64,000 nucleotides of DNA. Origin: Cucumis sativus. Taxonomy: Eukaryota > Streptophyta > Magnoliopsida > Cucurbitales > Cucurbitaceae. The translations under genes and the position numbers were made by a program. Where the stretch lies: assembly GCF_000004075.3 (NCBI RefSeq), contig NC_026656.2, positions 23,632,607 through 23,696,606 on the forward strand, written 5' to 3'. Position 1 is the stretch's first letter; each line of letters begins with the position of its first letter. This document shows, one piece after another, positions 21,592-32,219 of this stretch. Below the pieces are notes generated by a model, which was not told the DNA's origin, did not search any database, and saw nothing but the letters and a program-made list of their open reading frames with translations.

Positions 21592-23816
21592 ATGGGTATT
21601 CTCTTGCTTTCTATTTCATTCTTTCTACTTTCTGTCATATTTGTCTTCAAATTTCTGCTTCAACCCCATTACTTAAACCTCCTTCCAACCCCACCTTTTT
21701 GGCTTCCATTAATAGCCCATCTTCATCTCCTCAAACATCCTGTCCATCGAACACTTTAAAACCTCTCCCAAATATACGGCCATGTCTTCTCTCTCCTATT
21801 TGGTTCCCGTCTTGTTGTCGTTGTTTCCTCTCCCTCCGCTCTTCAAGAATGCTTTACAACGAATGATATCATTCTTGCAAATCAGCTTTTGTTGAAAAGT
21901 GGAAAGTGCTTAGTGTCACAATCGTAGCGTTTCAACCTCGAGACGGACGATTGTGTGACACTTGTTCTAACTCACTAACAAGTCAGCCGATCAAAATCCA
22001 AGAGTTGTGGGTAACGTCGATGTATGTCGTAACCTTCCTTCGCGTTTTAGGGAAATTTTATTTATAAAACGCGGGAAAGAAAGAAATACATTGAAATAGA
22101 CGTTACAATAAGCATTAAAGACTGTCAGTTGCAAGGAAAAAATGTTGCTTGCAAAGAGTACAACTAATGCTTGGGCGGGGATTCAACTGGTATGCCTCCC
22201 CTATAGTACATTTTGAACATTTTCTTCTCTGTCAGACTTGCATATGGAAAATGCCGAAACGTTACACCCAAGCTTTATGACCTAGAATGGAAAGCAAACA
22301 CCTAAACTAGTTATGCAAAGTAAAGATAGGATAAACTGGGGGTAATCGGAGCATATAACCAAAGGTAAACACACTTTGGAAAAATATGTCCGTGACACTT
22401 AGCATACAATCATTCCACCATTGCACTCTCCCCTTATGGTGAACATTGGCGAAACCTCCACCGTATTGCCCGCTCTCTTGAGATTTTCTCGACGAAGCGC
22501 CTCAACATGTTCTTGAAAATTCGAGAAGATGAAGTCAAGTGTTTGCTAAGTAAGTTACATGGTAATCATTGTAAGTTGGAAGATGATGGGTTTAGAGTAG
22601 TGGAAATGGGACCATTGTTGAAAGATCTTACGTTGAATATTGTTATGAGAATGGTGAGTGGAAAAGTGTTTTATGAAGAAGATTCTAACAAGTTCAGAGA
22701 AATTGTGACAAAAATTATGGAACATGGTGGAGCAAGTAGTCCCGAAGATTTCATACCTTTATGGAATTGGATTGATCCAACTGGTTTTATGAAGAAGGTG
22801 AAGAAGCTTGGAAAGACATCAGATGAATTTCTTCAACTGTTAATTGATGGGATTAGGAATCAAAATGATGGAGGAAACACTATGATTCACCATTTACTTA
22901 CCTTGCAGGATGTTGAAACCTGAATTTTACAATGATCATGCTTTCAAAGTACTCAATCAAGTATTCCTCACTCCTTGAACTAATTGTTTGTTTCGGTTGA
23001 GTTACAACTTTGCTCTTTCAATTTTAAAAGTATATTACGAAACTGGACTTATTATTAAATTTAAAACTGCCAAAAATATGTTTGGTATATGATTTGGGAA
23101 TATTAGGTGTAATCTTTATCGAGATGTAGTGAGAAGAGACCTAAAACGATCAATAACAAACTAAATCTATCCCTCAAATTAATTATCTCATCACTTCTAC
23201 ATGTTTTCAACTTTTGCAGGATATAATATTAGCAGGAATTGACACGTCAACTGTGACTTTGGAGTGGGCATTATCTCAATTGCTAAACAATCCAGAGATA
23301 TTAAAGAAATCAAAAGAAGAGATAGATTGTTTGATTGGGCGTGAACGTCTAGTTAGTGAAGCAGATCTACCAAATTTGAGTTACCTTCAAGGAATAATCT
23401 TCGATACTTTACCACTTCATCCACCTGCTCCTCTTCTCGTGCCACATTGTGCATTATTTGAAGAGTGCAAAATAAAAGGATACGATACTCCACGTGATAC
23501 AATTGTATTGATCCATGCTTGGGCTATCCATAGAGATTCAAGTCTTTGGGAAAATGTCACTAAGTTTAAGCCTGAAAGACATACAAGTGTGATTGAAGGT
23601 GAGTTATATAAATTAATACCATTTGGAGTGGGAAGGAGAGCATGTCCTGGTGTAGGAATGGCACAACGAGTGGTTGGCTTAGCTTTAGCATCATTGATAC
23701 AAAGCTTTGAATGGAAAAGTCACTCATTAATTGACATGAGTGAAAGTAAAGGACTCACAATGCCCAAAGCTCAACCATGGGTCGCTCACTGTAAACCGTG
23801 TCCTTTTCATATATAG
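21592..23816 (+). pseudogene. CYP81 cytochrome P450 pseudogene
   Basis: This is a paralogue of the intact CYP81 at 954-3293, with the same exon layout: exon 1 21592-22960 (interrupted), intron 22961-23219, exon 2 23220-23816. Lesions: a TAA stop at about 21,757 where the intact gene has CAC; a 484-bp solo LTR plus 5-bp target duplication in exon 1 (21,914-22,397); a one-base frameshift near 22,915 just before the exon end; and loss of the invariant ExxR (FDTLP for FETLR). The hinge IGHLHLL also reads IAHLHLL. The I-helix (AGIDTSTVT) and heme loop (FGVGRRACPG) are intact. Removing the LTR and one duplicate restores the reading frame around the site, so the insertion is a clean single event. 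The upstream promoter has been replaced by Copia pol sequence. It cannot make a normal enzyme, although exon 2 alone remains open. Confidence 0.93.
21914..22397. mobile_element. Solo LTR (484 bp) inside P450 exon 1
   Basis: The insert begins TGTCAC and ends GTGACA, the TG...CA ends of an LTR with 6-bp inverted repeats. It is flanked on both sides by the 5-bp duplication CTTAG (21,909-21,913 and 22,398-22,402). It has no internal gene. These are the marks of a solo LTR left by recombination between the two LTRs of a former full-length element. Orientation and superfamily are unknown. Confidence 0.9.
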
Positions 23817-24070
23817 AAGTTTAGTTGAAGATTCTCACATTTGTTGTACCAAACAAATTATAGTGTTTGAATTTAAACATGACTGAAAGAATACGTCCAG
23901 GATATTCTCATTTGAATGAGCAACGGAAACACTTACTTTTTCCACCATTAAAATCAATCCCCTTCCTGTAAAATGAGAACATATCATAGTTACAACAGTA
24001 TAAACGGAAGAAAAAAAAGTATATTTTGCCCTGCAATCATTCTTTTGTAATTATAATGAATTAAAGTAGG
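23817..24070. other. 3' flank of the P450 pseudogene
   Basis: Short non-coding stretch between the pseudogene stop and the MITE; nothing recognised. Confidence 0.3.
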
Positions 24071-24076
24071 GATAGT

Positions 24077-24345
24077 TGCAAATTTAGCAATTAGATTCAA
24101 AATAATTAAGTATATAGTAACATTTTAAAAAAATTGCAAATATAACAAAATTTGTCAAATTCTATCGATGATATAAGTCTATCACTATCACTGATAGATT
24201 ATGTTGCAAATATTGGTCTATCACTATAGACCAACCAATACAAGTCTATCAGTGATAGTTTTGCTATATTTGCAATTTTTTTAAAATATTACTGTATCCT
24301 TAATTATTATTCTTAAAATGGTCATCAATTGCAATTTTTCATTAA
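24077..24345. mobile_element. MITE with long terminal inverted repeats
   Basis: The left arm (about 24,090-24,150) is mirrored by the right arm (24,258-24,320). The best core is ttttaaaaaaattgcaaata opposite tatttgcaatttttttaaaa, with ataattaag/cttaattat further out. The centre holds short palindromes of the type ctatcactgatag. It is non-coding and about 270 bp long, the form of a miniature inverted-repeat element. The middle shares attctatcgatgata with the MITE near 30.5 kb, so they are probably related. Confidence 0.7.
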
Positions 24346-26121
24346 AATATTACCGCACTTAATATAATGAGAAAAAAAATAAATGTAATTACAAATAATG
24401 ATTGGAGCAATTGATTGTTAGTATGCAGCGTCGCAAATAATTTATTTTTGAGTACTAGACAAAACTAAAACATTGTATTGTACGTGTGAAATTCATATTG
24501 TATTTTTAAAACTATTTTAAATGTATTTTTTTCACTCAAATAATAAGGATGTGATTCTCTCATTTTTGTTTATTATAAATTGAACAGTGGTCTACAGTTT
24601 TCTTTTTAAAGAAAATCACTCTACAAAATAGAGTTTAAGCTAACAACAATTTATTTTTTTAGAAAAAAAAAGGAATTCAGAAGAAGTTAAAAACATGAAA
24701 TACTTCCTTTTTCTTTTTAGAAAAAACTTGGCATTCCTTGAATCAACCAATTAAAACACAAAAGGAAATTAAACTATTTGCGTTTACCGAGTTACTTTTA
24801 CAAACTCATTAAGAAAAATCGCAAATTACAAAGAAGGCAAGATGTATTTTATAATGAGCTATTTATTAAAAGTAGTCTATATCCTCGCTATATTGAGGAT
24901 ATAGACTATTTTAAAAATTTATATACTAAGAAAATAAGAACTTGCATATATATTTCATTACAACAAATGAAGCCTTTTATGTCCATTGAAAAAAATGACA
25001 ACGAATTTGTAATGTCGATTTTAAGCTAACGTGAAAGCAAATATACAATGTCAAGGTTGATAACTTTGGAGATGGGAATCTAGAATTTGAGGTAGAATCA
25101 GGGTGGATGCAAAGTGTGGGATATGGAGATGAAGTGTGAGCTATGGTTACCGTATGCTACTTCCAAGCGGTGGTGGCAAGGGGAGGACGTATGTGAGGCT
25201 GTGTGTAAACTGTGATGCGGAGTGGCTAAGGCGCAACGCCAAACTAATCTACACAGCTATTTGCGGATTATCTTTCTCTAATTATCCTGGGTCCGCCTCA
25301 TCTTCGTCGTATAAAAACGGAAATTGTCAAAAATGAAAATAAGAAAGAAGAAAAGAATTAGAGTAAGTGTACCTGGTGCCACAAGATGAAGGAGGAGATG
25401 CCGGAGGAGATGCCGGAGGAGAAGCTGGAGAAATCCAGGGAAGAAATCGGCATGTTTTCATTGTCTATCTCTACGATTCCCTAAAAATAAAATCTCCTTT
25501 GCTGTTCCCTTCCATCCGTGACTTCGATTATGGAATTTCAAATGATCTCATTGAGTTTCGAACATGAAACTTTTTTTTTTATTATTATTTATGACAATTT
25601 TCCTAATTTAAACTTGGTAGGAATAAATGGATGAAAATTATAATAGAAATTGAAACTAAACAATCTTAAATTTTAAAAACAGAAAACTAGAAACAAAATC
25701 AATGCCAAACAGGAGCTTAATCATTTAAGATCCCATTTCAGTATTAGATCGAGTGATTAGTAAATTCGATTTACTGTACCAAGCAAATTTATAACACTCT
25801 GAATGACAAATATATCCTAACCTATGACTACTAAAACTACATAAAGACTTAAATCACCACCATATTTAAGGCCGCACCATAGCCTACAATCTGCTTTTTC
25901 ATTTGACTGTATGAAAACAGAAAAATGAACAACTATGATACAAAATACACGAAACAGCTTTTCGTCAAATCACAACTCATACATCTTGAACTGACCGGTA
26001 TATTACTTCTGGGAAGTGTTCTCCAACAGCATTTTAACGAATGCTGGAGGATGAGGCAATTATTTGACAATCATCAATCTGTAATCTAAAACAAGTCAGA
26101 GTCAAAGTTGAAGATGATCAC
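24346..26121. other. Intergenic; one less AT-rich island at 25,040-25,570
   Basis: No gene could be established. The island at 25,040-25,570 is clearly less AT-rich than its surroundings, with open frames of 60-80 codons on the + strand. It includes a 12-bp repeat (ggaggagatgcc) in 2 full copies and 1 partial copy at 25,391-25,430. The frames have no recognisable domain or plausible splice partners. It may be a captured or decayed exon, or the leader of an unrecognised gene. Confidence 0.35.
25391..25430. repeat. 12-bp tandem repeat, about 3 copies
   Basis: ggaggagatgcc occurs twice in tandem (25,391 and 25,403), followed by ggaggagaagct. It would code for a GGDA-type repeat if translated on the + strand. 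Confidence 0.7.
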
Positions 26122-28666
26122 TCAGTTTCCATTGCCCACGTAAGTCTTCCGGTTAATGAAGTTGTGCCAACTTGTAAATGAAATACTTCGATAGACGAGG
26201 TAAACAACAAAGGCAAGATATGCAGCGATGAAGACAAACACAAAAATGGCAACGACCACTCCATTCACTTCCGATGAGAAGAAGCTCACCAGAAGATACC
26301 CATTGATGGCCATGACCAAGACTGCCACCAGCCAAGAGGTTGTCTGAAGATACAAAATGGCATATTGTGAGTTCTTGAAGTACAATTGTTGTTTTGTTTC
26401 AAAACCATTTATTGAAATACATGAAGGTTTTAGATGATCTTTAGACCTAAACCACTGACAACAGCATGGTCTTTTTTGGTGCTTAGAGAAAAATGAGTTG
26501 AAGATTCTCAATCGAATAATGCATTACAGATTCAAAGCTGAAGATCATGAACTTCTAATTCCAAATCTATAGGAATGTATTCCATTCTAATATGGCTAGA
26601 ATTTCTTCCACTGCTTCATATTGTATGTCCTATATTATCAACTAAAGTGTTTGAGTCTAGCAAAAATTAAAAGTGTTGAGTAGAATTCTAATGTCCAAAC
26701 CACCAATGCAGTAATAGCCGAGAAGAGGAATCAGAGGTTTCAACAAAGATCAACTACGCCACCATCCATGATCTAATACACGAAACTAATATGCAGGGTG
26801 CCTAGTAACTAAACTAGATATGAATAATTAAAAAACATTATAAAAAAAAACAAAGTTTTGAACAGTTCAAGCAGTTGATAAATCATTTAGTTCGGAATGG
26901 ACTATATCACATAAATTTAGAATGTGTTCGTTTAACTTTTCAAGTATTCAATTTCGAATATAAGCCAATTTGAAAAAATTGAATGGTTGGTTAACCAGTT
27001 ACCATAGCTATTGAGCACACTTTCAAAGTTATTTTAAACCGTTTTTATCGAAAAAGTTTAAATAAAAATGATTTTTTCTAACAGCAATTTTTCTCAAAAT
27101 CCAAATAGGAGCTTAGAATAGGGAGCAGAATAGACTTGTACCTTTAAAACGGGGCCAATTCTAAAAGTACCCATTAGATGTTCCTTTGAAGCCAAACAGA
27201 GAAGAGGAATCAGAGCAAAGGGAATCTGAATTGACTGGAGGACGTTAAGCCATTCATTCAGAACATCCACCATGGAGTCAGAAGTTTCGAATACAAGAGC
27301 AACAATCATAGTGGGCACGATTGCAAAGCTTCGAGTTATCAAAGCTCTTAGCCATTTTTTCAACTTCAAGTTCAGGAATCCACTCATTATAAACTGTCCT
27401 GCATAGGTACCAGTGATGGTGCTACTTTGGCCAGCAGCTAATAAACCAATAGCCCAGATGTACAAAATGGGGAAAAGCCCTCCACCATACTTATCTTGAA
27501 GATATTGGCCTGCATTTACAAGTCCAATGCTATTTGCTATGTCTGTGCCGTAGAAAGCTTTGGCAAATACAGTTGTAACAAACAAGTTGATGATGAAGGA
27601 GACAAGAAGCGCAAGAGTGGACTCAATGGAGTAGTATCTCAGAGCTTCTTGGACTCTCCCTTTCTTACTTGGATCAACATCCCGAGACTGCACAAGAGCA
27701 GAGTGCAAAAATACATTATGAGGCATAATGATACACCCCACAACAGCAACGGCCTGTTTAATTGTCTTGGAGCTAAGTTTTGGAATCAAAATACCTATAA
27801 AAAAGATCCATTGTTGGCAATTGTTTAGTTGGCAAAGACAATAATGAGCAGAAAAATTACCTAAACTAAACATCATGAAAGACAGAAAAAAAAAAGTCTC
27901 CTCAGTCCTCACCCAATAGAAGCTCCTTCCCATCAGGCTTAGTATCACCAAACATCCAAGCAAATGAGAGTGCCATTGTAGCAATAAGAACAGCAAAAAC
28001 AGCCTCCAGTTTCCTCACACCATAGTTCTCAAGAAAGAGGAAGATAAAACTGACAATAATCAACAAAAACACTTTCAATTGAGGAAGCACATAATCATAC
28101 ACAACAAATCCGATTTGGAAACTGAGATAGAATCATATAAATTACCAATCTAAAGCAGTGATGGTAACTCCAGCCCAGAGAGGCAAAGCTCCATTACTCA
28201 GAATCTTAATAGCAATAGCACTCCCAATGACTTCCTGTATATCAGCCCCAATGAGGGCAAACTCCGCCATGACCCACAGCACAATCCTCGCCCAAGTTGG
28301 GTACTCTTCTCTACAAAGCTCAGCCAAGTGCCTTCCAGTGGCAACGCCAAGCCTAGCTGAAAGCAACTGGATCAAAAGCCCCATGGCCGTAGCCCACAAC
28401 AGAAGCCACAACAAAGAATATCCAGCTGTAGCACCAGCCTGAAGATTGGACTCCAAATTCCCAGGATCTAAAAACGCTATACTCATTAAAAACCCAGGCC
28501 CTGTGAACAGCCACAGCTTCCTCCATGAAAACGGAAGCAAACCCACATCCGAATCAGACTCCGTTTCATCAATCCCAATTACCACAACCTTCTCCGTCAA
28601 GTCGTAAGCAGTTTCTTCTTCTTCCTCCTCTATCAACGGCTGCTGCTGTTGATCATCAGGATGCAT
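26122..28666 (-). CDS. NRAMP: NRAMP divalent metal transporter, 4 exons (NRAMP2/3/4 clade)
   Basis: Exons on the minus strand: 28666-28146, 28049-27913, 27794-27142, 26343-26122, all with GT-AG introns and matching phases; 510 aa, the usual length for this clade. The ATG at 28666 ([19 protein letters not shown]) is preferred over an in-frame ATG at 28762 because relatives have short acidic N-termini with a (di)leucine sorting motif. Landmarks: [15 protein letters not shown] with the metal-binding DPGN at residues 67-70; the TM6 MPHN motif at 243-246; and the transport signature [16 protein letters not shown] near 341-356. A hydrophobic C-terminal helix pair is in exon 4. NRAMPs co-transport protons with Fe2+, Mn2+ and other divalent metals. 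Members like Arabidopsis NRAMP3/4 empty the vacuole and NRAMP2 acts at the trans-Golgi. Which one this is cannot be settled here. Two G-boxes lie ~730 bp upstream. Confidence 0.94.
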
Positions 28667-29412
28667 GATTGCACAGTTAACCCAAATGGGTGTCCAAAAT
28701 TCCGAACCAGAGAGTCTGTTACAGAGCTCTGGCCTTCCTAGGCTCGGTTTCGGGTAATTCACCCAAAATTCCTCTTCCAGAAGCTTTATCGTGAAGCGAA
28801 GGTAGGAAGAAAAAGAAAGAAACCGTCAGTGGCTATCGCACTCAGCGTTCTTTTCCACTTTCCCTTTTTTCAGAAAATTAGAAAACTTGAAGGGTAATGG
28901 TAGAGAATTTGAGGAACCAATTATAAAAACAGAAGGAACACCAAGTGTGGAAAGAATTAGCTCGGCATGGGTCTTGAATAAAATCAATCTTGACTGAGCC
29001 ACAGAAAAGATGAAAAATTTCACAATCCCCAACAAAAGGGTTCGAATCAAGCTCTGGGCCTCCAAGGATTGCGCAGTCGAAAAAGCCAAAAGGAGGGGGG
29101 GGTCAGGGAGGGAGGTCGAGGCGAAACGGCGTCGTGTTGATGGGATATCGTAGTTGTAGAGAATGTTGTGTGAGGTGGAAAGACAGCGTGGAGATAAAGC
29201 GAAAGGGACGTGGAATGGGAAATGGGCAAATGGGGAGATATTTTTGGAATATCGAAAATCGAAATGGGGGAGAGATGAAGGCGAGCGTGCGGCATGGATG
29301 GGTTTGATGAGGCCAAGTGTGTGGACAGAACGTGTTCGTGAACGTTCTCGCCGTGGCCCGCCCGTGCCCTCGTGGAATCCAGCATTATAGTTTCCACGTG
29401 CATTCCACGTGC
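28667..29412 (-). promoter_or_regulatory. Leader/promoter region of the NRAMP gene with paired G-boxes
   Basis: This ~740-bp upstream block is markedly less AT-rich than its surroundings, especially 29,040-29,400. It probably holds the untranslated leader and core promoter. At its outer edge CACGTG occurs twice, at 29,395-29,400 and 29,406-29,411, within a direct 11-bp repeat (ttccacgtgca). G-boxes bind bHLH and bZIP factors; some bHLHs of the iron response use them, so metal- or ABA-linked control is possible but inferred. The open frames here (e.g. 29,047-29,403 minus) have no recognised domain. Confidence 0.5.
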
Positions 29413-30093
29413 TTTTCTTTATTTTTCTTCTTTTTACATTTTCTTTATCTTATTATTTTTGTTCAGTACTCTAAAATCCGTTCATTAGTCCATTTTGAAG
29501 TGTTTTCATAAATGTAATTTTTCTTTTTTTTAAATAATGACAGAAGTATGGTAGTTATCTCATAGGTTTAGGGTTAAGGATTGTACCTTCTCCTTCAGGT
29601 TTTGAGTCGTACCTTAGGATACAGTCCTACACACCTGAAAATCTTACAAAACTATTTTTCAATTTAATTTCAGAATTTCAATATATTAATACATTCACAA
29701 AAATATAATTAAGAAACTAATTTTCTTGTTAATCATATTTTAATAAACTATATATTATAGTGATAAACTTAGTTTGACGTCTCTGATTCTACTAAATCTC
29801 TAAATTTGAGAAGCATCACCTGTCAGAGACCTTCCTATCTTTGGGATGAGATTAGTGTGTACGAATCAATTGAGATAAAAAAAAAAAAAAATTAGAGAGA
29901 AAACTAGTGTAAAAACATTGACATTTTCTTAATTAAAAAAAATAGTTTTCCTTTTACATATTTATAATTATCTTTCCTTAACATCCTTAACAGACTAGGA
30001 GAATCATGATATTCTATTAATTTAAAAATTATTAAATTAATAAAAAATTCAAATTAACTAATTAATTAATCCGTTAATAATTAATTAAAGAAC

Positions 30094-30273
30094 AATTTTT
30101 AAAAATAGTAGATTTTACAAAATATTTACAACCTATAGCAAATTCTATCACGGATAGTCACTAATATGCTATAGTGATAGAAGACTCCATGATAGAAGAC
30201 TGTCAGTGAAAAAATCCAAAATTTTGCTATAACTTGTAAATATTTTAATTTATTTTGCTATTTTTAAAAATGT
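30094..30273. mobile_element. MITE, first of an inverted pair
   Basis: Left arm (tttttaaaaatagtagatt...tatagcaaattctatca) and right arm (attttgctataacttgtaaa...ttgctatttttaaaaa) are inverted copies of each other around a centre of tatagtgatag-type palindromes. Non-coding, ~180 bp. Confidence 0.65.
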
Positions 30274-30423
30274 CTCTTAATTAAATTCTATTTAATTAAT
30301 ATTTCTTCAACATTTTATAGTTTTAAATTAATTTAATTAAATTAAATTTAAATAAATAAAATTAAACTAAACTTTTAATTAATTTTCTAATTAATTAATA
30401 GTTAAATTAAATATCTTATAAGC

Positions 30424-30591
30424 ATATTTTTAAAAATAGCAAAATAAATTAAAATATTTACAAGTTATAGCAAAATTTTAGATTCTATCGATGATACTCT
30501 TTTATCACTATAACATATCAACGAACTATAAGTAATAGAATTTGTTATAGGTTGTAAGTATTTTGTAAAATTTGTTATTTTTGGAAAAAAA
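30424..30591. mobile_element. MITE, second of an inverted pair
   Basis: The arms atttttaaaaatagcaaaat and ttgttatttttggaaaaa face each other. The whole element resembles the reverse complement of the MITE at 30,094-30,273: its right side complements that element's left side through the acaacctataacaaattcta segment. About 170 bp, non-coding, 150 bp from its partner. Confidence 0.65.
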
Positions 30592-32219
30592 TCTATCTTA
30601 TATTTAACTTAATATTTGAATCATATTCAAATATAAATTTTTCTCCTAACCAATAATTCTAATATGAATCTAATTCATATTAAATTTATATTTGAACTCA
30701 TTCAAATATTTTATTTTTCATAAATTAATTTTAAATCATATCCAAAATTAAATTATATAATAAAGTTTGTTTAAAATATAAATTTTATATTATAATGCAT
30801 CACGGTACATTATACTAATTCACAAACTAAATTTGAACATAAACTACAACCAATATAAATAAATCTCACTACCCTTTCCAAGCTATGAATGAGACCTAAT
30901 TGACCTACAGATCAGAAGCTACAACAATATAAAATTAATTGGCTAAACTCATTAATCACATCAAACAATATCCGTTAATTGTGTGTACTCTACTAAAGAC
31001 TCACAGTTGAACTATTCTCACTGTAGATTTATTTTTGTGTCCATGAATATAAACCAATACCACTAAGTTAGTCTTTCACGAGTGTTTGTAACACCAGCTG
31101 GATTAAATTACCGTTTTACCCCTAAGTTACCTTTAGTCCTTAAATACCAGTGCTTCTCTAATGAACAACCTGTTTATGGTCCAACCAATAAACAGAAACC
31201 CCTCTTGTGCCATAGAGAGGGTAGAGCATTTTGTTCAAGTCTTAAAGACACCATTTAAGAGAACACTCATCTATTTACCTTAAAGTCGAGAATGAGTGAA
31301 TTTCATCTTGTGTGATTTTGTTTCTAACTCCTCACTCGGTCTTGTGCCCAAAATGATATGCATATTGAGTTGGTAATCTGGCCACTCTCACCTGTACAAA
31401 TCAAATGACAATCCCTCGCGAACATAAATTCATAATACGCTCAGGATTAAGACTAAGTTACCTACGTCATCCCAATGAAATAGAAAACCTAACTAGTTAA
31501 CGAAGTTACATGTAATTGTTACTATTTTGTAGTATGATTTTATGCAAACTCATTGCACATGATATCCTCACTCGCATGTCACGTACACGAACGCGTTAGA
31601 TCACTGTGTTTGTATCAAATACAAAGTGAGTTGTATCCATTTTGTTACTAAGATAAGGTACCCAACCTTATCCTTATACCATAAAACCTTTAATCTTATC
31701 TCGAACATTGATCTGTGTATGTCTCTACATACTATTCAAGACTCATCAAATAGCTTAGGATGTTAGTTTATTAGATTTAGGTTATTAAGACAAAACTAAT
31801 AATATAATCAACAACACTTTATTAATAATTAATAATGGTACGGTCAATGTATTATATTTACCATCTTACGAGTTTTATGACATAAAATTCCAACAAACTC
31901 CCACTTGGACTAAAACTCTAATCTCTATGAGATGTACGTAATAAAGTAATCCTCAAACATTGGAAATAGTAAAATGTACAAGTATATTATGTCAAACATA
32001 TATATACAAATAGTTGAAGGATGTGTCTTTGGAACTTGGAAGTAGTGAATTCGAAGTTTTGATGTCATCAGATTTGATATGAAATTTTTAAGTTTAAAAA
32101 AAAAATGTATATGACATGGTTTTGATGCAAGTAAAAGTACATTTTTCGTATAATTTTATATTTAAAATTAAAATTTATAGGAATTAAAAATTAGATTTAC
32201 AAACTAAGCATTATCATGA

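Larger units (their letters stand above)
29540..31895 (-). mobile_element. Copia-type LTR (3' LTR) with nested MITEs
   Basis: On the minus strand a purine-rich tract (AAGTGGGAGTT, 31,896-31,906) is followed at 31,895 by TGTTGGAATTTTATG, the polypurine tract and LTR start of a plant Copia family. The LTR then runs toward lower coordinates. Its far end was not resolved; sequence with LTR-like character continues to about 29.55 kb. Two MITEs have inserted in it. Only ~130 bp of internal sequence (31,896-32,030) remains next to the polypurine tract. Confidence 0.5.

Noticed and set aside
28667..28762. In-frame ATG 32 codons upstream in the NRAMP gene
   Set aside because: It would give an N-terminal extension unlike relatives; the ATG at 28666 gives the usual short acidic head. 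It cannot be fully excluded without transcript ends.
29047..29403. 118-codon minus-strand frame upstream of NRAMP
   Set aside because: No domain, lies in the leader/promoter block and overlaps open frames on the other strand; probably a result of local composition.
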